Part shown: in pieces, positions 1-5,129 of the stretch
Position numbering within the stretch: the first letter of the stretch is position 1
How the letters are laid out: each line of letters starts with the position of its first letter
DNA from: UMGS1052 sp045532035
GTDB lineage: Bacteria > Bacillota > Clostridia > Oscillospirales > CAG-382
Length of the DNA: 5,295 nt
Direction: 5' to 3'
NCBI GenBank assembly: GCA_045532035.1
Contig: JAZSFD010000019.1
Coordinates: 1-5,295 of the forward strand
The notes under the pieces: model-generated
Databases searched by the model: none
What the model saw: only the letters and a program-made list of their open reading frames with translations
What the model was told of the DNA's origin: nothing
Program-made: the position numbers and the translations under genes

Positions 1-147
1 GCGAATCCACCACACTTGCGAGGGAGGCTGAAAAAAGGCTCCTCCTTCAGGGGAGCTGGCGCGAAGCGACTGAGGGAGTTGGAGTTTTGGCCATAGGCTT
101 GATTCCGACACCTCATCCACCGCTGACAGATGAGCGTTTGCGATAAT
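1..147. repeat. Gene-free region with several small palindromes (dispersed-repeat mosaic)
   Basis: I see no gene here. The stretch contains several short inverted repeats: 38-44 with 50-56 (7 bp with one T-G wobble, loop CTTCA), a CGC-GAA-GCG hairpin at 60-68, and CTCATC (112-117) with GATGAG (129-134) across an 11-nt loop. GGAGG (23-27) can alternatively pair with CCTCC (41-45). The heptamer ATCCACC occurs at 5-11 and 115-121. The stretch around 38-80, with its GGGGAGCTGGCGCGAAGCG core, resembles palindromic repeats that I recall as common between genes in clostridial genomes. That family resemblance is from memory; the pairings are read directly from the sequence. Confidence 0.5.
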
Positions 148-231
148 TGTAGGGGACGATGCCCACATCGTCCCGCAAAACAAGTTATAAATGTATTTCT
201 GAACGGGACGATGTGGGAATCGTCCCCTACA
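148..231. repeat. 84-bp nested palindrome (MITE/REP-like element)
   Basis: Two 28-bp arms, 148-175 and 204-231, are inverted copies of each other with a single mismatch (G161 against A218), separated by a 28-nt AT-rich spacer. The element begins TGTAGGGG and ends CCCCTACA. Each arm is itself a palindrome: GGGACGAT (153-160) with ATCGTCCC (167-174) in the left arm, and 205-212 with 219-226 in the right. It can therefore fold as one long hairpin or as two short ones. There is no coding capacity and no obvious target-site duplication at the ends. It lies downstream of the minus-strand glycosidase gene and could act as a 3' mRNA structure there, but no T-run follows it on either strand, so it is not a standard terminator. 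Non-autonomous mobile palindrome is the likeliest identity (inference). Confidence 0.88.
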
Positions 232-278
232 GGGAGAGATTCGCCCCCTGCGTTCTCATATGTGATTTGTCTCTCCCT
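231..278. repeat. 9-bp inverted repeat next to the palindrome
   Basis: AGGGAGAGA (231-239) is exactly the reverse complement of TCTCTCCCT (270-278), with a 30-nt loop. The left arm starts on the last base of the 148-231 palindrome, so the two may be parts of one composite element. It lies 30 bp beyond the stop of the minus-strand glycosidase frame and could add structure to that transcript's 3' end, but the long loop and lack of a T-run argue against a strong terminator. Confidence 0.45.
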
Positions 279-307
279 CCGACAAACCGCTTTTTGGTTG
301 CACATAT

Positions 308-809
308 TCAATCTGTTATTGTTTTTTCCGCATCGGTAAAGACATATCGTTTTTCGTTCGGAAGAAGCAAGTTTTTTTCCACATTTTCGGGGGAGATGAT
401 TTTGATATTGAATCTGCCGTCGTGATTTGCCCATTCAACGCTGACTGCTCCGAAGCGTGTCAGCACAACGCCTGCGGCAGATGCAAGTCCCATGGTCTGC
501 GGAGCGATCGTGATCTCATCGCCGAGACTGTATTTTACACCGAGAACATTTGCCGAAAATTCATACAACGGAGCACAGCTCCAGGCGTGACATTCGCTTC
601 TCGGATCATCGGGATTCTCACACCAGGTGGTACAACCGAGATCGATCATCTTCTGTCAGCCGCCAAAATAATTGCGAGCTTTTTCATAGCATCCTGCCTT
701 TTCAAGAGCGCGGAACAAGAAGAAATTCATTGAATAAGAGCTTTTGTAAATATCAGAAAGCTCAAGCTTTTGTGCCATTTTCTTTGCTTTTTCGCCCGTG
801 ACGATCTTG
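308..809 (-). pseudogene. C-terminal remainder of the GH78 gene, cut off by a frameshift and a TGA
   Basis: This is the missing end of the glycosidase at 727-2436. In this frame, reading starts near 808 with KIVTGEKAKKMAQKLELSD and runs to NYFGG at 659-673, meets TGA at 656-658, and continues as QKMIDLGCTTWCE to the natural stop at 308-310. Family GH78 usually has an aromatic residue, often Trp, before this 'MLDLG' segment, so the TGA is most simply a mutated TGG. The stretch after it holds LGCTTWCE...SECHAWSCAPLYE, which matches the family's G-x-T-T-x-W-E and S-H-A-W-S motifs; the Glu of TTWCE probably corresponds to the catalytic general base (Glu841 in Bacillus RhaB). The last ~60 residues look like the beta-sandwich C-terminal rhamnosidase domain. 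The ATG at 649 has no convincing ribosome binding site, so separate translation is unlikely. Confidence 0.82.
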
Positions 810-2436
810 AAAGAATTGCCCAGATGACAGTGTGCATACTGAAGGTGCCCTCACCATCGTGGTACATCCCTTTTTCTTTGTCATAAAGCCGGGTGTTAAT
901 GGCATCGCACAGCTTGCTGTATCTTTCAGCATAATCGTCCGACAGATGATATCGTCCGCAAGCCTTTGCTATATAGGCAGCATTTTTCAGCGCGCAGGCA
1001 AGATAAAGGCTGTAAATCGTGTGAGGCTTGCCGTCTGAAACAGGCGCGTTTCCGCGCTCCCAACCCGGCACCCAATCGACAAAATCCCATTCCTTTGAAT
1101 TTGTGACAAGGCCGTCGGATGTAAGTGAATTGTCAAAATAATTGAGTATCTTGTCAAGCGTTCCAAGATGGGTTTTTACATATCCGATATTGGCGGTGGC
1201 ATCAAGATAATCCCGCAGCAGCCATACCCAGAAGAGCGAAAAGCCGGGAATGATCTGTGTCATGGTACAGGGATAGTTTGCACACAAAAGCCCACAGGGC
1301 TGCTGGGATGCCGCAAAATCATAAATGCACTTTCTGACAAGCTTTCTGTCGGAGGTCAGTCTCATATACACTGCCGCTTCAATGGCGCTGTCCATGACAT
1401 ATTGCTGCTGTTCATAATAAGGACAATCGACAAAAAGCTCTGTGGTACAGCATAAAAGGGTGTTGATGCTGATTTTCTGCATCCTGTTGAATTGTTCATC
1501 CGAACATTCAAAACTGCCGTCAAAGGTTATCGGATAATTGTATCGGAAGGCCTTTGCAGATATGACCTTTTCGGGGGTTTCGGTTTCGATCCTTATATAT
1601 CTGAAAGCACGGTACCAGAAGCTGTCAAAGGTGAAATTATATTTGCCTGACGAAACCTTATCGAAAACTCCGGTGATAAATCCGCTTGTGTCGCCTCGGT
1701 TGCGTTTCCCGTCGGGGAAAGTGTAGCATTCGGCGTAGATGATCTTCGCCTCGCATCCGGCAAGAAAGGAGAACGAAGTATTTGCCGTAACATATTCTCG
1801 AGCATCATATTCGATGAAGTTTTCTCCGCGCCTGATCTCGCATAGTTTTACTTCTTTTCCGGGAGCGATCATGGCGATCTCGCGTTCTTTCAATCTGAAA
1901 GGAGCGTATCCGTAGGGGAGGGTACGGGGAGTTTCAAAATCAAACGATGCTCCCTGTTCGATCGGCATTTCGAGGCATTCTCTGTCTCCCGAAATATCTT
2001 CGCAAGGGAAAACAAAGGTGTCCTTGTCAAGAAGCTTGTGGCTTTTGACAAATTCACATTTCCAGCTGTCATCTGTCCCAAAAACTGTGCTTTCCGAGCG
2101 TGCCTCAAGAATGAATTCAGGCTTTGCAAATATAAAACCCGTCGTGAAATTTGTGGTTTCAACAATATGAAAGACCACGGCGCGCAGCTCGTTTTCACCT
2201 TTTTTCAAAAGCTTTGTTGTCACCTTATCGAAAAATCTCACATCTTGCGATGAACGGCAGGGACCGTTGCAGACATATTGACCGTTTATAAAAAGCTTAT
2301 ATTGTCCTGCGGCAAAAATGCTAAGCGAAAACTCCTCGCTTTTTTCAAGCTCTATTGTTTTTGTGAACTCGTATACTCCTGCGTCGCATCTGCCTCTTTC
2401 ATAGGATTTGCCCGCAGGTCTTATATAAAAAGCCAT
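727..2436 (-). CDS. Glycoside hydrolase family 78 (alpha-L-rhamnosidase-like), 3'-truncated by frameshift
   Basis: The family removes terminal alpha-L-rhamnose from plant or bacterial glycans. No signal peptide is visible, so the enzyme would be cytoplasmic. I start it at ATG 2436, because AGAGGTG lies 6 nt upstream (2443-2449); an in-frame ATG at 2475 has no such site. Seen: an N-terminal beta-sandwich with an 'NGQYVCNGPCRS' stretch (residues 51-62); FWYRAFRYIRIE (273-284), typical of the domain before the catalytic barrel; DCPYYE (337-342), where Asp337, Glu342 and Asp349 keep the spacing of Asp567, Glu572 and Asp579 of Bacillus RhaB; and DWVPGW (454-459). Family similarity stops at about residue 543; the last 26 residues are out of frame and end at TGA 727. 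Joined to 308-809 the ancestral protein would be about 709 residues, a normal length. Exact substrate is uncertain: the CPYYEQ variant differs from the common CPQRDE form. Most likely a decaying gene. Confidence 0.82.
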   Translation of the reverse strand: MAFYIRPAGKSYERGRCDAGVYEFTKTIELEKSEEFSLSIFAAGQYKLFINGQYVCNGPCRSSQDVRFFDKVTTKLLKKGENELRAVVFHIVETTNFTTGFIFAKPEFILEARSESTVFGTDDSWKCEFVKSHKLLDKDTFVFPCEDISGDRECLEMPIEQGASFDFETPRTLPYGYAPFRLKEREIAMIAPGKEVKLCEIRRGENFIEYDAREYVTANTSFSFLAGCEAKIIYAECYTFPDGKRNRGDTSGFITGVFDKVSSGKYNFTFDSFWYRAFRYIRIETETPEKVISAKAFRYNYPITFDGSFECSDEQFNRMQKISINTLLCCTTELFVDCPYYEQQQYVMDSAIEAAVYMRLTSDRKLVRKCIYDFAASQQPCGLLCANYPCTMTQIIPGFSLFWVWLLRDYLDATANIGYVKTHLGTLDKILNYFDNSLTSDGLVTNSKEWDFVDWVPGWERGNAPVSDGKPHTIYSLYLACALKNAAYIAKACGRYHLSDDYAERYSKLCDAINTRLYDKEKGMYHDGEGTFSMHTVIWAILSRSSRAKKQRKWHKSLSFLIFTKALIQ

Positions 2437-2515
2437 GCTTATCACCTCTTTACTTGATTCTACCAAAAAAAGCAATAATAATCAAGAGGCTTTTGATATT
2501 TATAAAGAAACGGCT

Positions 2516-2545
2516 GTTATCGGCAGTCCTCGAAAAAATTGTCAA
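2516..2545 (-). promoter_or_regulatory. Possible promoter of the GH78 gene
   Basis: On the minus strand a perfect TTGACA -35 box (2545-2540) is followed after 18 nt by GATAAC (2521-2516), which matches four of six -10 bases. Transcription would start near 2509, giving a leader of about 70 nt before ATG 2436. The -35 is strong and the -10 weak, which would suit a regulated promoter (inference). Confidence 0.45.
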
Positions 2546-2561
2546 AAAAATCACATTATTC

Positions 2562-2590
2562 TTGACAAAAGCTTTCGGCGGTAATATACT
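2562..2590 (+). promoter_or_regulatory. Sigma-A promoter toward the transporter
   Basis: TTGACA (2562-2567), a 17-nt spacer, then TATACT (2585-2590), five of six -10 consensus bases at ideal spacing. A second hexamer TATAAT (2591-2596) follows at once but is too far from the -35 to pair with it. Start of transcription would be near 2597, giving a leader of about 150 nt before the transporter ATG at 2746. Confidence 0.7.
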
Positions 2591-2731
2591 TATAATGAGT
2601 TTTTTTGCGGATGTTTCGCACAAGAAAAAGCTCTTGAAAATGTGAACAGTTTTGATCTTGCTCCCACCGTTGCCGATATTCTCGGTGCCGAAAAGTGCCG
2701 CGAATGGGAAGGCAGAACTCTTATAGGTTAA
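2585..2731 (+). pseudogene. C-terminal relic of an alkaline phosphatase/sulfatase-superfamily protein
   Basis: An open stretch between TAA 2582 and TAA 2729 has no ATG and no ribosome binding site, yet its last 28 codons read NSFDLAPTVADILG (2645-2686) and then EWEGRTLIG (2702-2728). This matches the end of alkaline phosphatase/phosphodiesterase/sulfatase-like metalloenzymes, where 'D-x-A-P-T-x-A-x-x-L-G' is followed by 'P-x-E-W-x-G-R'. Family members have several hundred residues; only about 45 are left here, and no upstream metal-binding or nucleophile region exists in the window. The fragment now forms the leader of the transporter transcript. Identification rests on the C-terminal motif alone, so the precise subfamily is open. 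Confidence 0.62.
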
Positions 2732-2745
2732 CGAAAGGCGTACAA

Positions 2746-3702
2746 ATGGAAATATTCTACACAACTCTTTCCCAGATGGGTTATCTTTTTCTGCTCATCC
2801 TGCTCGGTTTTATTCTCGCAAAATTAAAGGCTATCCCCGACAACACTGCGACGGTGCTGGCAAAGCTTGAAAACAATCTCTTTATACCTGCTCTTGTTCT
2901 GGGTACTTTCATCAACAACTTTACGATGGACAAGATTGCAAGCTATCTTCCGTCGCTTGCGGTTTGTCTTGTTATCACTCTTGTGATGATTCCCGTGGCG
3001 TTTGTTCAGTCAAAGCTTTGCTCGAAGGATTCCTATATCAGAAACTTTTATGTCTACGGTTTCACTTTTCCGAACTTCGGTTTCATGGGAAATGCTGTGG
3101 TCATGGCGGTTTTTCCCGAGATATTTCCTGAATACATAGTATACTGTCTTCCCATGTGGGTGTTTATCTATATGTGGGGCGTGCCGACGCTTCTTATTCC
3201 GTCGGAAGGAGAGAAAAAAGGTATCGGCGAAAGGCTGAAAGCTTTTGTCAATCCCATGTTTGTATCGATATTTGTCGGAATGATTTTGGGTATCCTTTTC
3301 GGAAAATTTGAAATTGTGCTTCCTGCCTTTGCCGGAAGTGCGATTGATGTGTGCGGAGATTGTATGTCGCCTGTGGCGATGCTGCTTACCGGAATCACGG
3401 TGGCAAAAATGGATTTCAGAAAGACCTTTGCCGATGTCGGAATTTATCTTTCGTCGTTTTTGAGACTGATCGTTTTGCCGGTCGTGACGATTTTTGCCTT
3501 TTCGCTTCTTGATTTTGTGCCCGGAACGGCAGTCACCTGCGCTGTCTGCGCCATGAGTATGCCGTTGGGTCTCAATACCATCGTTGTTTCATCTGCTTAC
3601 GGCAAAGATACTTCGGTTTCTACAGGAATGGCGCTTGTGTCGCACATCCTTTCGTGCATAACAATTCCGCTGATGTTTCTGCTTATGGAAACGGTGCTTT
3701 GA
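2746..3702 (+). CDS. AEC family (auxin efflux carrier-like) transporter
   Basis: A 318-residue integral membrane protein of the usual length for bacterial AEC transporters (Mem_trans family), which export or exchange small organic acids or related anions; the substrate cannot be told from sequence. About ten hydrophobic segments fall in two halves (roughly residues 11-28, 42-57, 68-88, 101-120, 131-152, then 170-186, 193-220, 231-252, 262-285, 300-316), separated by a charged loop (SEGEKKGIGERLK, 153-165). Family-like motifs are FPNFGFMGNAVV (108-119) in the first half, MSPVAMLLTGITVAKM (207-222) at the crossover region and MSMPLGLNTIVVSSAYGKD (280-298) in the second. I start it at ATG 2746, preceded by AAAGG (2734-2738, 7 nt away). 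The in-frame ATG at 2695 would add 17 polar residues encoded over the phosphatase relic and has no ribosome binding site. It is divergent from the broken glycosidase gene. Confidence 0.9.
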   Translation: MEIFYTTLSQMGYLFLLILLGFILAKLKAIPDNTATVLAKLENNLFIPALVLGTFINNFTMDKIASYLPSLAVCLVITLVMIPVAFVQSKLCSKDSYIRNFYVYGFTFPNFGFMGNAVVMAVFPEIFPEYIVYCLPMWVFIYMWGVPTLLIPSEGEKKGIGERLKAFVNPMFVSIFVGMILGILFGKFEIVLPAFAGSAIDVCGDCMSPVAMLLTGITVAKMDFRKTFADVGIYLSSFLRLIVLPVVTIFAFSLLDFVPGTAVTCAVCAMSMPLGLNTIVVSSAYGKDTSVSTGMALVSHILSCITIPLMFLLMETVL

Positions 3703-3733
3703 AAAAGGAATATTTTTCGGCAAATTGAACAAA

Positions 3734-3763
3734 ATACCGATGACACTTTTGTTATTTCGGTAT
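3734..3763 (+). terminator. Weak candidate terminator after the transporter
   Basis: ATACCGA (3734-3740) pairs perfectly with TCGGTAT (3757-3763) across a 16-nt loop, 31 bp after the transporter stop. A T5 run occurs only at 3774-3778, 10 nt past the stem, so this is a poor match to an intrinsic terminator. It is the best hairpin between the transporter and the rpsL promoter; some read-through into the ribosomal operon is possible. Confidence 0.3.
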
Positions 3764-3775
3764 ATCGCGACGATT

Positions 3776-3826
3776 TTTCAAAAAGTCAAAAAAAGTGTTG
3801 ACATTTGGAAAAGTTTGCGGTATAAT
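3776..3826 (+). promoter_or_regulatory. Consensus sigma-A promoter of the rpsL-rpsG-fusA operon with A-rich upstream element
   Basis: TTGACA (3798-3803) and TATAAT (3821-3826) are both perfect and 17 nt apart. The 20 bases upstream are runs of T and A (3774-3794), like the UP element that raises expression of ribosomal promoters. Transcription should start near 3833, giving a leader of about 105 nt. That leader contains a small GAGTG-TAA-CACTC hairpin (3868-3880) and ends in an AT-rich stretch before the ribosome binding site. This is the main promoter of the str genes in the window. Confidence 0.92.
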
Positions 3827-3938
3827 GTATTAGTTGATTAGTGTGAATATAATGCCTTTTTGTGTGTGAGTGTAACACTCTGAGGCGAAAATTTCACTTT
3901 TCATACAATTTTTTTATATTAAAAAGAGGAGGTGCGGT

Positions 3939-4361
3939 ATGCCAACATTTAACCAGTTAGTCAGAAAAGGACGTGAACAGTCTACTTACAAGTCCAAGTC
4001 CCCTGCGCTTCAGAAGGGTATCAACACCCTTAAGAAGGTTGCAACAGATGCAAGCTCTCCCCAAAAGAGAGGCGTTTGCACAAAGGTTTCGACAAAGACT
4101 CCTAAGAAGCCTAACTCTGCTCTTCGTAAAATCGCGAGAGTTCGTCTTACCAACGGAATCGAAGTAACATCCTACATTCCCGGTATCGGACACAATCTCC
4201 AGGAACACTCTGTTGTTCTTATCCGCGGCGGAAGAGTTAAGGACCTGCCTGGTGTACGTTATCACATTATCCGTGGTACACTCGATACACAGGGCGTTGC
4301 AAAGAGAAATCAGTCGCGTTCGAAGTACGGTGCTAAGAAGGAAAAGGCTGCTTCCAAGTAA
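3939..4361 (+). CDS. rpsL: 30S ribosomal protein S12
   Basis: S12 sits at the decoding centre of the 30S subunit and helps set accuracy of tRNA selection. The 140-residue protein begins MPTFNQLVRKGR and carries the roughly 15-residue insertion (about 26-40) that Firmicutes have and E. coli lacks, followed by the nearly invariant SPQKRGVCTKV. The segment TPKKPNSALRK (54-64) and the loop GGRVKDLPGVRYH (97-109) are intact. Lys57 and Lys101, where streptomycin resistance changes occur in other bacteria, are wild-type; Asp102 corresponds to the residue that is methylthiolated in E. coli. The start is fixed by a very strong AGAGGAGGTG (3925-3934). It is the first gene of the str operon here, with its own promoter, and rpsG follows after an unusually long 201-nt spacer. 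Confidence 0.98.
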   Translation: MPTFNQLVRKGREQSTYKSKSPALQKGINTLKKVATDASSPQKRGVCTKVSTKTPKKPNSALRKIARVRLTNGIEVTSYIPGIGHNLQEHSVVLIRGGRVKDLPGVRYHIIRGTLDTQGVAKRNQSRSKYGAKKEKAASK

Positions 4362-4381
4362 TTCGCTTGAAAGTCACCCCT

Positions 4382-4549
4382 GAATAGCCTGTTGGCTGAT
4401 TCGCTCCGCATTTTTGCGGACAAGGTTTGTATTTTGGATAAGACCGCACATTGTTTATATAAACTCGCGGAACTTCCAAAGTGCTGACGGAAGGTATTCA
4501 TTCAGTAATGAAAAATTTCGAGTACCTATGAATTCATCTATTATATGAA
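4382..4549 (+). promoter_or_regulatory. Structured rpsL-rpsG spacer, candidate S7 operator or attenuator
   Basis: The 201-nt spacer folds into several hairpins: 4382-4389 with 4394-4402 (8 bp, one bulged G, loop TGTT); TCCGCA-TTTT-TGCGGA (4405-4420); CTTCC (4473-4477) with GGAAG (4489-4493); TTCATT-CAGT-AATGAA (4497-4512), enclosed by AGGTA (4492-4496) and TACCT (4523-4527); and TTCAT (4533-4537) with ATGAA (4545-4549) against the rpsG ribosome binding site. CCGCA occurs twice (4406-4410, 4444-4448), so TGCGG at 4415-4419 has two exclusive partners. In E. coli, S7 represses its own operon by binding this very interval; a similar role here is inference, not shown by sequence identity. Confidence 0.5.
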
Positions 4550-4555
4550 GGAGGG
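4533..4555 (+). promoter_or_regulatory. rpsG ribosome binding site partly overlapped by a hairpin
   Basis: The site GGAGGG (4550-4555) lies 7 nt before the GTG start at 4563 and decides it. Directly upstream, TTCAT (4533-4537) pairs with ATGAA (4545-4549), whose last bases touch the site. The hairpin could modulate ribosome access. Confidence 0.6.
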
Positions 4556-4562
4556 AAGTATA

Positions 4563-5030
4563 GTGCCAAGAAGAGGTTCTGTACCAAAGAGAGACGTACT
4601 CCCGGATCCGCTCTACAATTCCAAGCTTGTAACAAAGCTTATCAACAACATCATGTACGACGGAAAAAAGGGCGTAGCTCAGAAAATTGTTTACGACGCT
4701 TTTGATATCATCAAGGAAAAGGGTAATGATCCCCTTGAAGCTTTCCAGAAGGCTATGGAAAACATCATGTCCGTACTTGAAGTTAAGGCTCGCCGTGTAG
4801 GCGGTTCGACATATCAGGTGCCGATCGAAGTAAGACCTGAAAGAAGACAGACACTCGGTCTCAGATGGCTTACAACCTATTCTCGCGCAAGAGGCGAAAG
4901 AAAGATGTCCGAAAAGCTTGCCAACGAAATCATGGACGCAGTTAACGGACTCGGTTCTTCCGTAAAGAAGCGTGAAGATACACACAAGATGGCTGAAGCA
5001 AACAAGGCTTTCGCACATTACAGATATTGA
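4563..5030 (+). CDS. rpsG: 30S ribosomal protein S7 (GTG start)
   Basis: S7 is a primary 16S rRNA-binding protein that nucleates assembly of the 30S head and lies near the E site. The protein has 155 residues, the normal length (156 in close relatives). The N-terminus MPRRGSVPKRDVLPDP, the signature region DPLYNSKLVTKLINNIMYDG (15-34), the beta-hairpin with VKARRVGGSTYQVP (74-87) and RPERR (91-95), and the C-terminal KKREDTHKMAEANKAFAHYR (135-154) are all conserved. I take GTG 4563 as start because the family begins M-P-R-R/K-G and GGAGGG is 7 nt upstream; the in-frame ATG 4545 would place the start before the ribosome binding site. It follows rpsL and precedes fusA by 99 nt, the standard str order. 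S7 is the usual autogenous repressor of this operon in enterobacteria. Confidence 0.98.
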   Translation: MPRRGSVPKRDVLPDPLYNSKLVTKLINNIMYDGKKGVAQKIVYDAFDIIKEKGNDPLEAFQKAMENIMSVLEVKARRVGGSTYQVPIEVRPERRQTLGLRWLTTYSRARGERKMSEKLANEIMDAVNGLGSSVKKREDTHKMAEANKAFAHYRY

Positions 5031-5033
5031 TTC

Positions 5034-5090
5034 CGGCAAAAAGGTTGCCGAAACTGAAAATTCGCATTTCGCCGCTTTTTTTGCGGCGGA
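5034..5090 (+). promoter_or_regulatory. Two hairpins in the rpsG-fusA spacer
   Basis: CGGCAA (5034-5039) pairs with TTGCCG (5045-5050), loop AAAGG, just after the rpsG stop. A second, stronger hairpin is CGCCGC (5070-5075) with GCGGCG (5083-5088) around a loop of seven T; T5068-A5090 and a T-G pair extend it. Neither is followed by a T-run on the plus strand, so they are not ordinary terminators; mRNA processing, stability or attenuation roles are possible (inference). Confidence 0.55.
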
Positions 5091-5129
5091 GTGCCGTCTT
5101 ATAAATTGTATAAGGAGTAAAAGTTCCAA

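Noticed and set aside
1..278. CRISPR array
   Set aside because: The repeats are inverted and of different sequence and size, without regular direct repeats and spacers.
130..425. Plus-strand open frames of 69 and 88 codons at the left end
   Set aside because: They run through the 148-231 palindrome, lack ribosome binding sites and encode no recognisable protein.
805..816. Programmed frameshifting in the GH78 gene
   Set aside because: No X-XXY-YYZ slippery heptamer is present in frame, and the TGA 150 bp later would still stop the product.
2437..2475. Earlier ATG (2475) for the GH78 gene
   Set aside because: The added 13 residues cover the AGAGGTG ribosome binding site of ATG 2436 and have no site of their own.
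2454..2645. Plus-strand 63-codon lysine-rich open frame
   Set aside because: It overlaps both divergent promoters, is AT-rich by composition, and lacks a ribosome binding site.
3701..3718. GAAAAA/TTTTTC hairpin starting in the transporter stop codon
   Set aside because: The stem is nearly all A-T and is not followed by a clean T-run, so it is unlikely to terminate transcription.
3848..3853. Second TATAAT downstream of the rpsL promoter
   Set aside because: No -35-like hexamer lies 16-18 nt upstream; it probably reflects the AT-rich leader.
4434..4463. Possible internal promoter for rpsG (TTGGAT, then TATATA/TATAAA)
   Set aside because: The -35 matches poorly and the spacing is ambiguous; not enough to call beside the consensus promoter upstream.
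4545..4562. Upstream in-frame ATG for rpsG
   Set aside because: It precedes and overlaps the GGAGGG ribosome binding site, and the family begins at the Met/Val-Pro-Arg-Arg encoded from 4563.
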